From Ulota crispa (taxonomy: Eukaryota > Streptophyta > Bryopsida > Orthotrichales > Orthotrichaceae): a stretch of DNA of 64,000 bases. The stretch covers positions 24,328,002-24,392,001 of the forward strand of contig OY987242.1 of NCBI GenBank assembly GCA_963920765.1, written 5' to 3'. The notes beneath the pieces are model-generated. The model was not told the origin of the DNA. It was given only the letters and a program-made list of their open reading frames with translations, and ran no database searches. Made by a program: the position numbers and the translations under genes. Positions 37,301 to 49,000 of the stretch are shown here, piece by piece (position 1 is the stretch's first letter; the number at the start of each line of letters is the position of its first letter).

Positions 37301-40300
37301 ACCTAATGGTCAGCAAATCTAAGGTACACACCAGGCAATCCAAAGAAACACCATGCAACAATAGAGACAACGTTGGTGGCTGATATCGAGTATCCTATTC
37401 CACACATAGCTACCTAATAGATCCAATAGCTACTGTTGCGGCCCACATAGATAATAATCTTATTATATTTTTACAATATTTTCTCAAACTCGAAGTATTC
37501 TATACTAGAAAAAAAAATCTTTATTTTGAAACCAGAATTCACGTGAAAGAGGAGCAGTTGTAAATTGCGCTTTGTATTAGCTTTTGGATTGAACGCATTA
37601 GAAAAGGAGGAAAAGAACTGCAGCTTAATCAACCTGAAGGAGGATCGGAGGTAGTTTGGGTTCCCTAAGCAATTGCAAATAAGAATCCACCTGCATGGTC
37701 GAAGAAACACAATAAATATCAACACGGAGTCAAGAGATATACTTAGTAACCAAAGACTCAAAGTGCCAAGGAGGCTGGAATACTAGGGATTATACCCAAA
37801 AATACATACTAAGCCAGACATAAGGAATACTCCCTTTTTAAAAGGAGTATTTCCAAAACTTTAAGGTAAGGTGAATCATTGTTTTAACGAGAACTGAGTG
37901 AACAACTAATATAGACAAGTGAAAATAAGTAGTTTTAAAAATGAATAAAGCAGTTTTTAAGCAACTGATCGCCAATGAAATAACTACGAACTTCCACAGA
38001 AAGGGTAGAGAAACATACAGCAGAAGATCTGAGAAGAGAATCTGCTTCTTCATCGTCCTCACCAGCGCCTTTCGCAAGAAGTCGCATAAGGTCATGAGCA
38101 ACTTTGGCAGGCACCAAATCGCCTGCTAGCTCAAAAACCTGGTTCATAGTCTGTTGCATCTCATCGGTGACCCCATTCCATATTAGCAGTTAATCATAAA
38201 GGATTGGGTTGAGCTGAAACTTCTCACAACAGATTACAACCTCACACGAAACGTATATAGGACAAGAATAAAGTCCTCCTATTTAAAATGAAAACTGAGT
38301 GTATCAGGGAAGTCCAACTAATGAGAAGTGATACCTGTATAAACCATTGATTACTGGGCGCAAATCTCTCAGCCAATTCAATGATGCGACTAGCAATCTC
38401 TGTCTTGTTATGTGCATCATTCAAAGTCCGCATATAACCTATCATACGGTCCACTATCACTTCGACATTTGTTGACTTGGTCATTTTATACAAAAGATCC
38501 AGTGTCTTCCGCTTCAATGTGTCGTCTTGGTCCTATCAATGAGTAACAGGAACAACACAAGATAGCAGCAAGTTTAGAATATGCTTACTCAAGAAACAGT
38601 GTTTTCAGAAATGCCGAATAAATATTAATATATAATTCATGCGCTACAACCACCTTCAATCCAACTCACAAAAGTCAGAAGGCATGTGATCATACCTCCA
38701 GACAATCGATAACAGCCAACTGGTGTTCCTCAGCAAAGTCGGGATTAATTTGAATTACACGTCCCAGTGCATCGATGCCCATATACTTGAAGTTGTGATT
38801 ATCACTCTGACCAACAAGGAAATAGTTAATGACATGATATATCGTGAATAAGTTGTGAGACGAGGTACCTTCAGAAATTTGAGAATAATTTTAAAGACAC
38901 TGCGCCAATGCTAAACTGCTGATAGAAGATGGTGGCAGAAGCAATTACAAAACTAATGTTGCAAATGCATGGGATGATCATGGGCCTTAGAAAGGTTTGA
39001 AATAAACTGTTAGAAAGTTTGAAGTGTATCTGTATACACCGATATCATAACAAACTAGCCGGCGTGACAAGTTCAGTACCGTACACCGAAACTACACAGG
39101 CCTTTCACTACACAAACAATCTGAAATAGGTCAACAAACCACAGCTCACCTTCAGGAATCGAGAGGTGATTTCAGCAGCCATCCCAAGAAGCTTGGGATT
39201 TGCGACAATTGAAGTAATTGTACAAATGCACTCATAGAGGATGGCATAACTTATATTGGAGGCAGTTTCAGTTTTACCAGGCTCACTTCTCTTAAGAACC
39301 TCCAATAACACACTGTACATGTTCTCACTGGTGTGCCTGTCCCCTGCCCCCAGCAAAGCCAATATTTTCAAGATCTTGATCTGCAACCAACAGCCACAAG
39401 AGCTTCAGTGACTCCGATTATATAGACCAGTCAACTACTGGACGAGGCAGAAGCACGCAAACTAGATTGGACCATTAACTCCCAGATATTTCAAAAAAAA
39501 GACCAAACTTCTGTTCGACTCTTAAAATATACGACCGAATCGTTGTGAATGGCTGGCTCAGAATATGAACGGGAAAACAGCGCCTCATTTGATAACGTTG
39601 ATAAAAGTAACAATGCAAATTGAGCACCTGTATAAAAGGAGCTGGAGTGCGATGGTAATCATAAGCCTTGGGAAGCCGGTGCTCCGCTACTTGCTTGAGA
39701 ATACTCACAAAACTTGCTGTGAGAGATTTGAATGCTTTTATATCAGAAGAGACCAAGTCAAATAGTGCACAAAGTGCGGCACTCATCACACTTGGGTCCT
39801 TGTCACACAGGATCTGCATCAACAACATTCATTAGAATCCTATAAATCCCGATGAGGTGGAAAATACATTTACAGAATCACCCCATTTGGACTGCAAGAT
39901 TAAACGACATTTAATATGAAAGATAAATAAGAGCTTTATAATCTCAAAGGGATCAACCCTCCCACCCACCTGTCGAAACCTTGTGAGAAGATGAACTACT
40001 GAACTTGGAGAACGTTGGTGAAACCTGTGCAAAGCCATAACAGCTTTTTTCCTCACATGTTCCTTCGGGTGACCCAACAAGTCGACGACTTGTGGTAATA
40101 CGGCAGGGATGGTCTCCTCGTTGATAAGTTTACATACAGCTGTTAGAGCAGCAGAGACAACGAGGAAATTATCAGACTTCAAATCCTTCTGGATGGTGTT
40201 GACGATCAGAATAATGAGGTCGTGATCTTCGTTGAGAAATAAAGTCGTTGCAAGATAGCCACTCTTTTTACACAAAAGATTGTCATCATGCGTCATTTTG

Positions 40301-40527
40301 ACAGCATAAATGTAGCCAAAGGACGCGTCATGGCCCAGCATCTCCACATAAACAAGCCGAATGATATATTCCTTCATTTTCTTGCGAGGTACATCAGGTT
40401 CCATTATCCGTTTCTTAAGAGATTCAATCTCCGCCAACACGATCCTCTCCTCCTCTGCCTTCGATTTCGCTTCTCCAATGGCTTTGACAAGATCTAAAAA
40501 GTCTTTCGAAGAACTTTGACTGCCCAT
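34361..40527 (-). CDS. AP4E: AP-4 complex subunit epsilon, complete, 12 coding exons
   Basis: Large adaptin of the AP-4 adaptor, which sorts cargo such as vacuolar sorting receptors at the plant trans-Golgi network. Exons, in transcript order: 40527-39970, 39813-39628, 39380-39150, 38806-38696, 38532-38335, 38150-38019, 37690-37634, 37177-37061, 36872-36795, 36384-36241, 35997-35508, 35085-34361. All have GT-AG borders and keep frame, giving about 1008 residues against roughly 940 in Arabidopsis. The N-terminal adaptin/HEAT trunk (residues about 1-600) is near-identical to the plant family, e.g. [24 protein letters not shown] and [10 protein letters not shown]. Residues about 605-1008 are a low-complexity, Ser/Pro/Ala-rich hinge and C-terminal tail ending in LFQDLFG. 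The ATG at 40527 (MGSQ) is the first Met in frame. Family members start about 12 residues earlier, and here that stretch (DQLKTIGRELA) is open back to an AG acceptor near 40569 but has Ile where Arabidopsis has Met, so a short upstream-encoded N-terminus is possible. No breaks seen. Confidence 0.95.
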
Positions 40528-40943
40528 GGCGAGCTCTCTTCCTATGGTCTTCAACTGGTCAATTGTGCCTGCAGATCTGCTATTCAAAAACGACAGAAAC
40601 ACAAAGCAAGTAAACACACTGCCACAGCTAAGTAATCACACAAATGTACAACGACAATGATTCTATTTATTTAGATATTTGTAAAGAAAAACATTGATCG
40701 CAACCTAAAAGCTAAAACCTCCAATTCAGCGACCCCAGTGATGATTATTTAGGAGCCACAGATAAGAGGAGATTTCAAATCATAATTGATAAACATTCAT
40801 CCTCAGATGCCAGCACAAACAACCATACATAGTACAACATCTTTACAGAAGTGCCACAAATTAACCCTATTCGGAAAACAACACCCCAAATTATTGCACG
40901 GACATCATAACTCAGGCATTCCGAGTTAACAAAGTTGAGGACT

Positions 40944-41278
40944 TCACCCTTGCTTGAAGGCCTTCTTCACCATATCGTTCGCCCACGACTCCATTGCGGT
41001 CCTGCAATACCCATTGATTCCGTCATCCACTACAAACACGTTCTCAACACGCCGGAAGAAACAACTTTAGATTCGTTTAGTGCCGAAACTATCACAATAG
41101 GATTCTAAACAACAAGATTAGCTGAAAATCCATGCACCAAAAATTTAAGATCATTAAAAATTCCGTGTCTGCCGACAGGTATAAATTTACATTGCCCTCA
41201 TGGTTTCTTTCATGATGTTATACGTGGCCACGCTGTTCTTTAAGCATTCTCCAATCCGGTTCTTAAGGCGACCTCATT
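40944..41278 (-). pseudogene. Two-exon coding-like fragment, possible gene remnant or tiny gene
   Basis: On the minus strand, an exon-like block at 41278-41191 is preceded by a CCCAG acceptor and followed by a GTAAAT donor. It reads LKNRIGECLKNSVATYNIM and on to MRAM. A second block, 41001-40944, follows a TTGCAG acceptor and reads MESWANDMVKKAFKQG then stop. Residue composition looks like real amphipathic helix, not random AT-rich translation. However, the frame of the first block opens with TGA just inside the acceptor, and the splice joins the two reading frames out of phase. It is therefore either a decayed gene with small indels or I have mis-set a border. I do not recognise the family. 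It lies between the AP4E coding start and the duplicated leader, so it may also be retained inside AP4E leader introns. Confidence 0.25.
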
Positions 41279-41639
41279 CTGGGAAACACATTGAGGAAAG
41301 TTAATTCAGCTGAATTGAAATGCTTCCAATTGCATTGGAAACTACGGTAGTCTCCGTTATGATTCCCACAGTGTGCACAGCCTCACATTAGTATGTCCTC
41401 TGCAATAAAGAATTAATAAAATGCATTGCACGCTCAAAGACCGAAATCTTCTGAACCGTGACGTGTCATTGAAACAAGCTAATATACAGCCCCATTCATT
41501 CCTCACAATTCATACACCTCGTAGTCTACTCAAGCAACCAAAAAGTACGAGATAGAAGCCATAGCTGGAGATGAAGGCTACAGACCTAACTGACTCCAGC
41601 GATTCACAAGAGCTCTAACCACCTGATCGGATCAACACC

Positions 41640-42500
41640 TCAATTATCGATTCTCGTTCGAAAATATACAACAAATATTGATTGAAATTCACAAGTACCT
41701 CTCCTTAGGTCAACCCGAACGGGCAGACACACGAGCTCTCCACAACCAGCACCACACCAGTCGAGTTCAACCGCAGCTTCAAGGTTGGCTAAAGCCACAC
41801 CATCATCGTACAGCTCCGAATCGCCTCCCGCGCGGATCCGCCCCGAGGTTTTTTTTATCGCCAAACCAGCCACAAAAGTTAACCTGAAAGACGCCGTTCA
41901 TTCATATCACTCAGCAGCACATACGGAATCCTACTCAACACGAATGCGTCGCATGATCCACCACCGCTGGCGAAACCCTAACTACAACACTACCACCATT
42001 CCAAAGGAAATCGATATCAACTCGCTGTTTCAAGTGCCATTTCTTTGGAAACTAACGAAGAGCAAGAATCGGCAATCCCGTTTAAGCTCCGATTCACTTA
42101 CCTCCACGGATTGCAGCAACGTCCAGCTCAAAATGGCATCGAAAGTCTCACAAATACACCGCTCCTACTCAACACGAATGAGTCGCATGATCCACTACCG
42201 CTTGAATGCTGGCTGGCGAAACCCTAACTACAACACTACCACCATTCCGAAGAAAATCGATGCCAATTCGCTGTTTCGACTGCCATTTCTTTGGAAACTA
42301 ACGAAGAGCAAGAATTGGCAACCCTGTTTAAGCTCCGATTCACTTACCTCCACGGAGTACAGCGACGTCCAGCTCAAAATGGCACCGAAATTCTGAAAAA
42401 AACACCGAAATGGAACGGAAAAAGGTTGCTGATCTCGCACACGTGCGCTCTTCTGTAGATCGAGCTGCCTTCGGTTTCCACCATGGATTCCCGCAAGGTA
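41640..42500 (-). promoter_or_regulatory. AP4E 5' leader and probable promoter with tandem-duplicated leader exon
   Basis: This GC-richer stretch lies upstream of AP4E and contains no convincing coding frame. Two direct copies of an approximately 246 bp unit sit at about 41925-42150 and 42170-42396. Each reads, on the minus strand, a leader-like segment ending in GTGGAG followed by a near-consensus donor GTAAGTGA (donors at about 42101 and 42347), and then TAGGGTTTCGCC. The reverse complement of that last motif holds the plant telo-box AAACCCTA. A third possible donor (GAG/GTACTT) is at about 41698, and joining it to the acceptor at 40569 keeps an open frame without any ATG. I read this as 5' UTR exon(s) and promoter of AP4E. 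It could also serve the small spliced fragment at 40.9-41.3 kb. Confidence 0.5.
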
Positions 42501-42719
42501 GCGATTGAATCAAAACGCGAAGGATTTCTAGGTTTCGGGATTGCCGGATGGTGCAGGCCTCGCTCTCTTCACTTTGAGCCAGCTCCCTCTGACACCTCCT
42601 CTTCCAGAAACTCTGAAATCTACGCGGGTGGTAGTTTATCTTGGTAGTATCTAGATGTTGAGTTGCTTGAGTGAGCTGGTCGCGAGAAAGGATCAAACTT
42701 CTACTCATTGTTATCTACA

Positions 42720-43824
42720 CCCGTTCTAGATGTAATTTTCTTTGCGGGTACGAGGATGACTGGCCACCATGAGGTACATTATTTCAAGGCTTTCAATGAT
42801 TTTTGACTATGGAGTTGGACATGATGAGTTTGAATATTTTGAGGAAACATTGAAAGTTGGTTGATAATTGGTTTTTAAGAAGGAAAAAAGATGAGAAGTT
42901 TTGTTGTTGTAATTTTTTTTAAATGTGTAAAGTACAAATTCAAATCATGTCTAATTACTACCTTTACATACTGACTATGTGAAGTACCTAAACATGATCC
43001 AAATAGTAGAATTAAGTGATGTGCTTGAAATTTTAGTATTGAAGGGCCACTTTTGGTCCACATTTTGGACGTTGAAGCCAAAGATAGAAAAGAAAGAAGG
43101 TCTCTCTACCTTTTATAAAATTTGGAACGTTGATAAAGCAATTTCACAAACAAGGACGCTTTAGGTGTAAAAACTTGATAGGATCTTGTTTACAAAGTCC
43201 CTTGTTTGATCTTTTGACATGATTTCCCAAAGTTGAAAGCAGATATTGAACTTAGAACCAAGTTAATTGCAATAAAAAAAGAATAGTCTCTTTGAACATG
43301 TTATGCCTTCATTTCTTAAAATTCTTCTTTATCTTTATTAGTTTGCATATATGGAGGTTCTACCTTTTATAATTTGAATTTTATGTGTATGTAATTCTTA
43401 AGAACATAAAAGGACCCACTTGCATCATGACATAAATTAATCTTGAGAAATTAATCCAAATTTTTTTGGATTGTCATTATTGTTTATTTGAAACAACATA
43501 CATCTGATGGTTGCAGCACTAAATTTCCTTTATTTTGCATGTTTTGTATGAATAATTTTGCAAGTAAAACCAAACAAGGAAATCTCTATGTTCCATAAGT
43601 CTAATGAATTGGGCATGACTAGGCAAATCACAAAAGGGAAAATGGATGAAAGAGTTCCTAAAATAGACACAATGTCCAATAACATAGGAAGTTAGTGTAA
43701 TGCATTGGAAATAGAAACTATCCCAAAAACATAGCATTTAATAGCAGTCAGCAAGCATGCTCTCCCTCCAAAAGAATGGTGTGAAATATATCACACCATT
43801 CTTTAGCTATGGGGACACTTGGCA
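42720..43824. other. Intergenic, nothing recognised
   Basis: AT-rich DNA upstream of the AP4E leader with no element ends identified. Confidence 0.35.
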
Positions 43825-44000
43825 GAATTTGTTAGAGAGGCTCAGTTTAGTGCACATATGTTGATATGGAGGCCTAGCCATGTCAGGAAGAAAAAATAAA
43901 AATGAAAAATTAATTAATTAATTTTTTTGTTTTAGGATGAAATTCATGTATGATACCTGAAGAGAAGGAAAGGCAACCTCTCTTCAGGCTACTAAATGTT
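43825..44000. repeat. M10-2, dispersed repeat
   Basis: Second copy of M10: GTTTAGTGCACATATGTTGA and CCTCTCTTCAGGCTACT at the same spacing class. The upstream flanks are also alike (GGGACACTTGGC here, AGGACACTTGAC there). Confidence 0.55.
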
Positions 44001-44829
44001 ATGAAGTCTCGTTTGCAATCTCTCTTGCAATAAGCATGAAATTTCCTTGCACATTAAAAGTAGCAAGGGCATACTCGAGCTCACTATCAGCAGGATTGAG
44101 TGGCAAAATTGGCCAAGTTATGCAAAATTGGTCAAGCTATAGAATCAGCCATATTCCTACCAATTCTGCCCACAAAATTCAACGCCATTGCTATTTTTAA
44201 TGCCAGTAAATGGGTCGGAAAGGGATGATTCACTCATTATAGATGTAAAGGAGTGAGGTATTGATATCTAAAGTGAAAAAAAAGTTTTTTTTTTGTGTTG
44301 CCTAAAAATTTAAGAAGCTTTTGACCACTCTTGTAGCAAAAAAATTGCTTTATGCAAAGTTGAGGTTTATTTTTTCCATGTAGAAGACCAAGCCAAGTAT
44401 ATGTCGGAGAATTTCCAAAAAAATTGGAGGTGTACAACATACTTCAAAAAATATTTGAATAACGGAAGGACATGAAATTTGCAAATACGTTGGGCAAAAT
44501 TGGAGGAATTATGTGAAATTCAAAAATTCAAATCACATTGATCAAAATGATGAGAACCAAGGATTCTTAGCCTACTATGACTTGGACAAAAATTCAATTA
44601 AAAAACAAATATTCAAACCGCTCAAAAAAACAAAGCATCAAATTTTACAAGGGGCAAAAGGAATGGAGGTTAATTTGAGAGTACCCCACAATGGGCACCT
44701 TCCACTCCACTCCCCTTTGCCCAAGTGTCTACACCTTATGCCCACAAAGGCTGACCCTCTTTGGAATCAACACCCACTTACAAAAGAGAGGCCTGCCCAA
44801 ATTGCCCCTTATTACCTTGTTTCAGAAAA

Positions 44830-45006
44830 TTATTGATAACTTCTTCAACAAATGTTAGAATGAAGAAAAAATTAAATGCCTGCGTAGGTTTTGGAATTCC
44901 ACACCTTCAATAAATGTTTCAAAAAATCACACAAACTAGTTTAGCTATAGGTACATGCCCAATACCCATTTGTCCCTTGAGGGCATAGTTGGGCCTTTAG
45001 GGATTA
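44830..45006. mobile_element. T17, right arm of a T element
   Basis: Ends GGGCCTTTAGGGATTAA and matches the last approximately 180 bp of T16 (shared TACATGCCCA and the ATAAATGTT/ATAAAAGTT region). No left end found. Confidence 0.55.
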
Positions 45007-45735
45007 AAAGGTTCACTCTAAGGCACGTAATCAATTTCAACTTACTTTCTTTTGTGTCCTTGAATAGGGATTATTTTATTTTACATTTCAAATAGTATGT
45101 CACATGCCTTTTGTCCTTCAGTTTTTTTTTTTAAATTGTGAAAATTTGAAATTATTACAAAATTTGAAATTATTACAAAATTTGAAAGAATAAATGAAAA
45201 AAACTCATATCAAACACAAAATGAGTTTGGAAAGCTTGAAAAATTCAACATAGGTGCAAGATATAGTGTAGAACAACATAATGTAAATCAAAATTCCATG
45301 TACTCTTGTAACTTGAAAACAATAGTCCTTGTTTACGGACCCAAAGTCAAACCACAATATAATACTCAAATTATGGAAACCTTCAAGTTTTCAAAATTGG
45401 AGTAAATACTAGTCTTAGTTAACTTCATTCTATTGGCTAATCTCACACTCAAAAAAGATCAAATTTTATGGCTAAAGATTCAAATCTAAAGCAAAGAAGT
45501 ACATATATTCAAAATACATTAAAAAAGCATCTTCCAATATTCAATTATCCAATTTCTTTAGCATCTTTTGTAGTAGAAAAGTCAATAGCACGCTATTTAA
45601 AAAATTGCCACTACCATCCACTGCAAACACATTCAAGAAACTCTTAAGAAAAGAATGAGATGAAAAAATATCACTCTTCATCCAAATTTTGAACCTAAAA
45701 TCATCTCACTGCCATTGCATTCTTTCTTGGCACGT

Positions 45736-46200
45736 AACCCTTAAACACCCAAGAGGATATTTTATGTTCCGTATTCACCAAAAATCCTTTGTAGGACCCC
45801 AAAAAAAGTCATTTTTCATATGTTTTTAGAAGTGATCATAAAGACATGGTCCAGCATGAAAGGCAAAACATAAACTTATCATATGCATTCATATTTTTAA
45901 GTATTTCAAATTGTGGGAAGATTCACAAATATATTGTTAGGTTCCATGTCCTTACAATTTTCATGAGATTAGCATGCACTCTTGGCTTTTGCAACTTTTA
46001 AAAAAATTATTATAATAGGTGAGTACTTGTCAAACCATTGTAGAGCACTATAGAACTATTTTTGAGTGGTAGTCATTGTGATCAATTGAGTGATCAAGGA
46101 TTGTGGATGAAAGAATCCATTACATTGAAAAATCTAATTTGTACTTTAGATATTTTTAGAGCTCAATTATTTTTCAAGCCATCTGCCTTATTCACTAGAG
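45736..46200. mobile_element. T18, T-like element with eroded right end
   Basis: Left end GTAACCCTTAAACACCC. The interior (AAGTGATCATAAA, then GGCAAAA) resembles T14 upstream of DQD/SDH copy A. The right terminus is not recognisable before T16 begins. Confidence 0.45.
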
Positions 46201-46926
46201 TTAACTCCTAAAGGACCAAGCCCCCTTTTTGGGGACAAATGGGATTTTGGGCACGTACCTATGGCTAAACTACTTTGCGTGATTTTTTGAAACTTTTATG
46301 AGGGATGGGGAATTCAAAGATCTGTGTGGGCATCTAACTTTTATCTCATTCCGACATTTATTGAAGAAATTAAAAATGAATTTATGAGAATTTTAGTTTG
46401 GCGGGCAGCCCAAATACTTCTTTAAAAATTGCATTTTTTAAAAATAAAAATTTGAGGTTAGTTCTTTAGACTTATGTATATGAGGGAAGCTTTGAATCAT
46501 TCAATTTAATTGATGAGATGAAAGTTATGAGAAGTTTTAGTTTGCGTGTAGGCATTGTTTTGAGATTCTCCACACCTACCCGCAAACTAAAACTTCTCAT
46601 AACTTTCATCTCATCAATTAGAATTGAATGATTCAAAGCTTCCCACATATGTGTAAGTTTAAAGAACTAACCTCAAATTTTTATTTTAAAAAAACGCAAA
46701 TTTTAAAGAAGTTTTTGGGCTGCCCGCTGAACTAAAATTCTCATAAATTCATGTTTAACTTCTTCAATAAATGTTGGAATGAGATAAAAGTTAAATGCCC
46801 ACACAGATCTTTGAATTCCCCATCTTCCATAAAAGTTTCAAAAAATTACACAAAGTAGTTTAGCCATAAGTACATGCCCAAAATCCCGAAAGTCCTTTGA
46901 TGGGACTTTGGTCCTTTAGGGGTTAA
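46201..46926. mobile_element. T16, palindromic TTAA element
   Basis: Ends TTAACTCCTAAAGGACC and GGTCCTTTAGGGGTTAA. Nearly the whole element folds back on itself around 46560, with the conserved core AGTTTTAGTTTGCG and its complement. Confidence 0.8.
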
Positions 46927-48000
46927 GGGACCCAAAGGAGGGCCAATATAATGCATTTTTTGTTATAATAATTTCACAAGGGTAACACAATCAAAGGAGG
47001 CACAATCTTGTCTTTGACAATGAGTGATGTTATTACATTGCAAGAAACGTGGGTAAGAAATGGGACAATCATAATGATAACTAATTTTATTGTTGTAGTG
47101 TATAAATGTACAATAAACAACCTTATATCCAAGCAAGTGGTTCATTAAGCAAAGCTTTAGTTATGCAATTTCCATTTATACCATGTAGAGTTCATACACT
47201 TAGTTGGTTTTACCCACACTTAGTTGAACTAATTATTAGTGGTAGAGCAAGAAGGCATGGTATCTAAAATAAACATGTTTTGAGATTTTCATGGCAATAG
47301 AAAGCTCGCAACAAGGCACATGTTCCTATACATTAAAAGCCTTGAACTCCCTTAGAAAGAAACCCAATCATCTATTCAATCCCGACCTAATTGGAGCATT
47401 TCTCAACCCTCAATCTAACAACTTCTAAACATGTGTTTTGATCCCAAGCCTTCTTGCACTACCACAAAAAATCAGCAAGTGATGTAAACATAACTTAAAT
47501 AGTAGCCACCCTTTTTGAGTAAAAAGGTTGTCAACAATAGAAGTCATTAATACTGATTCACAAATAACCATTTTGAAAATTGCACAAGAAGTTTATACAC
47601 AAAGAACAAAAAAGGGAGACTCTAAACAAATTTGTCTTTTGTATCCCTCCATTTGTAATTGGTTAGTAGACACTCAATCTCATCCCTTTGTGTGTGATTG
47701 ATTTGTGAACAATAGTGTCATATTCTTTTGTGAATTATTGGACTCCTGGGCTTGGGAGGTTTTACACTAAAGACTACATATAAACCCTCCAAAAACGAAA
47801 CGAGACCCAGTGAGGCCACAAGCTCAAATTGAGGTCTGCTAATTTCTAATTTATTTACACATTTTACAGACACGGGTGTCTGCAGTACAGGTGAAGGGAT
47901 AAAAAGTGCTCACTCCACTACATTATACATCTACCAAGAAGTCTCATCTACGTATTTGTTAACATGTATAAATTGACACAAATAGTATCTTTTACCCTGC
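46927..48000. other. Intergenic, nothing recognised
   Basis: No element ends found and no coding signal. Confidence 0.35.
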
Positions 48001-48129
48001 ACTAAATAAGAGTTTGAAGGTGCCGGTGGCAGACGGAGCTCTGAAATCCCTCATCTAATGACTTATGGTGATATGAAAGAGCCACCAATGTGGTGGAACT
48101 AGAAAAGTTCAGTAATAAATAAAGTATTG

Positions 48130-48460
48130 TGAATGATACAAAAAAGGTGTACTACTCAAAACCTCAGTGCAAAAGACCACTCAATTGTACCTGCGATCTT
48201 TCCATCGGCATACCAAAGCTTGCCGAACGTGAAAAACACCATCCTCTGTGGCAGGGGTTGACATATACCGACCGGCTTAGTCTCATCCCTCTTCCGTTGT
48301 GCGTACCAATAGAACATCGTGCAGACACAGGAGTGGGCATGGTTCCTGAAGAAAAAACATCAACAAAAAAGCATCACATTCTATCAATACTCCCTCAACC
48401 TGGCAAAAGCACGTGCCTTACAGTCAGTATTCTCCTAAAGGAAATTCAAGTTTGAGCCCC
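48130..48460 (-). other. Exon-like GC-richer island 3' of DQD/SDH copy A
   Basis: On the minus strand, a TTTTTTCTTCAG acceptor at about 48347 opens about 150 bp that ends at a GATCGCAG/GTACAATT donor near 48193. Two minus frames and one plus frame are open across it. No family recognised. It could be a 3' exon of a longer copy A transcript, a piece of a lost gene, or chance. Confidence 0.3.
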
Positions 48461-49000
48461 GCCAGCACCACGTAGTACCAATTAGCTAACTGGCATTTGT
48501 TACTGAATGGTAGATCTGCAGAAGTTGTGTTAGTAAACAAATTGGTGCCAACTGTTGATTCCAACTTTAAGTTCATTCTTACCAGTTAACTAAACGGAAA
48601 AGTGAAGTAGAACTACCTATACCAATGGTTTGAACTGTTAAATCCAACGTCAGCAAACTCGAAAACCTAACTCGCCGTTAGTTACCATTCGATTCTGTTT
48701 AGTTAACTTCCAACTAGTTAACAGACCTTAACATACACCAGTTAGCTAATTTGCGCTACTTGGTTGGTGCGAACGGGGCCTATTACAATGCTGCCCGAAT
48801 TACACCTGGCAGGATGCACATACAGCAACAGGTACATATAAGTAGTTTGATGATTTTGAGGAGAACAATAAAAATTGGAACTCAAAGTTTATATTTAGAA
48901 CTTTTCTAAAACAAAACTCGGCTCAGATAGTCTACAGGAAAGCTTTAAGAGAATACAAATATTTCTACAAGAGCAGGAGTCTTGAGTCCAGTGCTGTTTG

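Noticed and set aside
41640..41873. 77-codon minus frame joining AP4E in frame as an N-terminal extension
   Set aside because: It has no ATG (it opens with GTG and a stop lies upstream) and no homology to AP-4 epsilon N-termini that I know; more likely leader.
42340..42708. 122-codon minus open frame and a 54-codon plus frame from ATG 42483
   Set aside because: Neither has a recognisable domain and they overlap antiparallel in the AP4E promoter/leader region.
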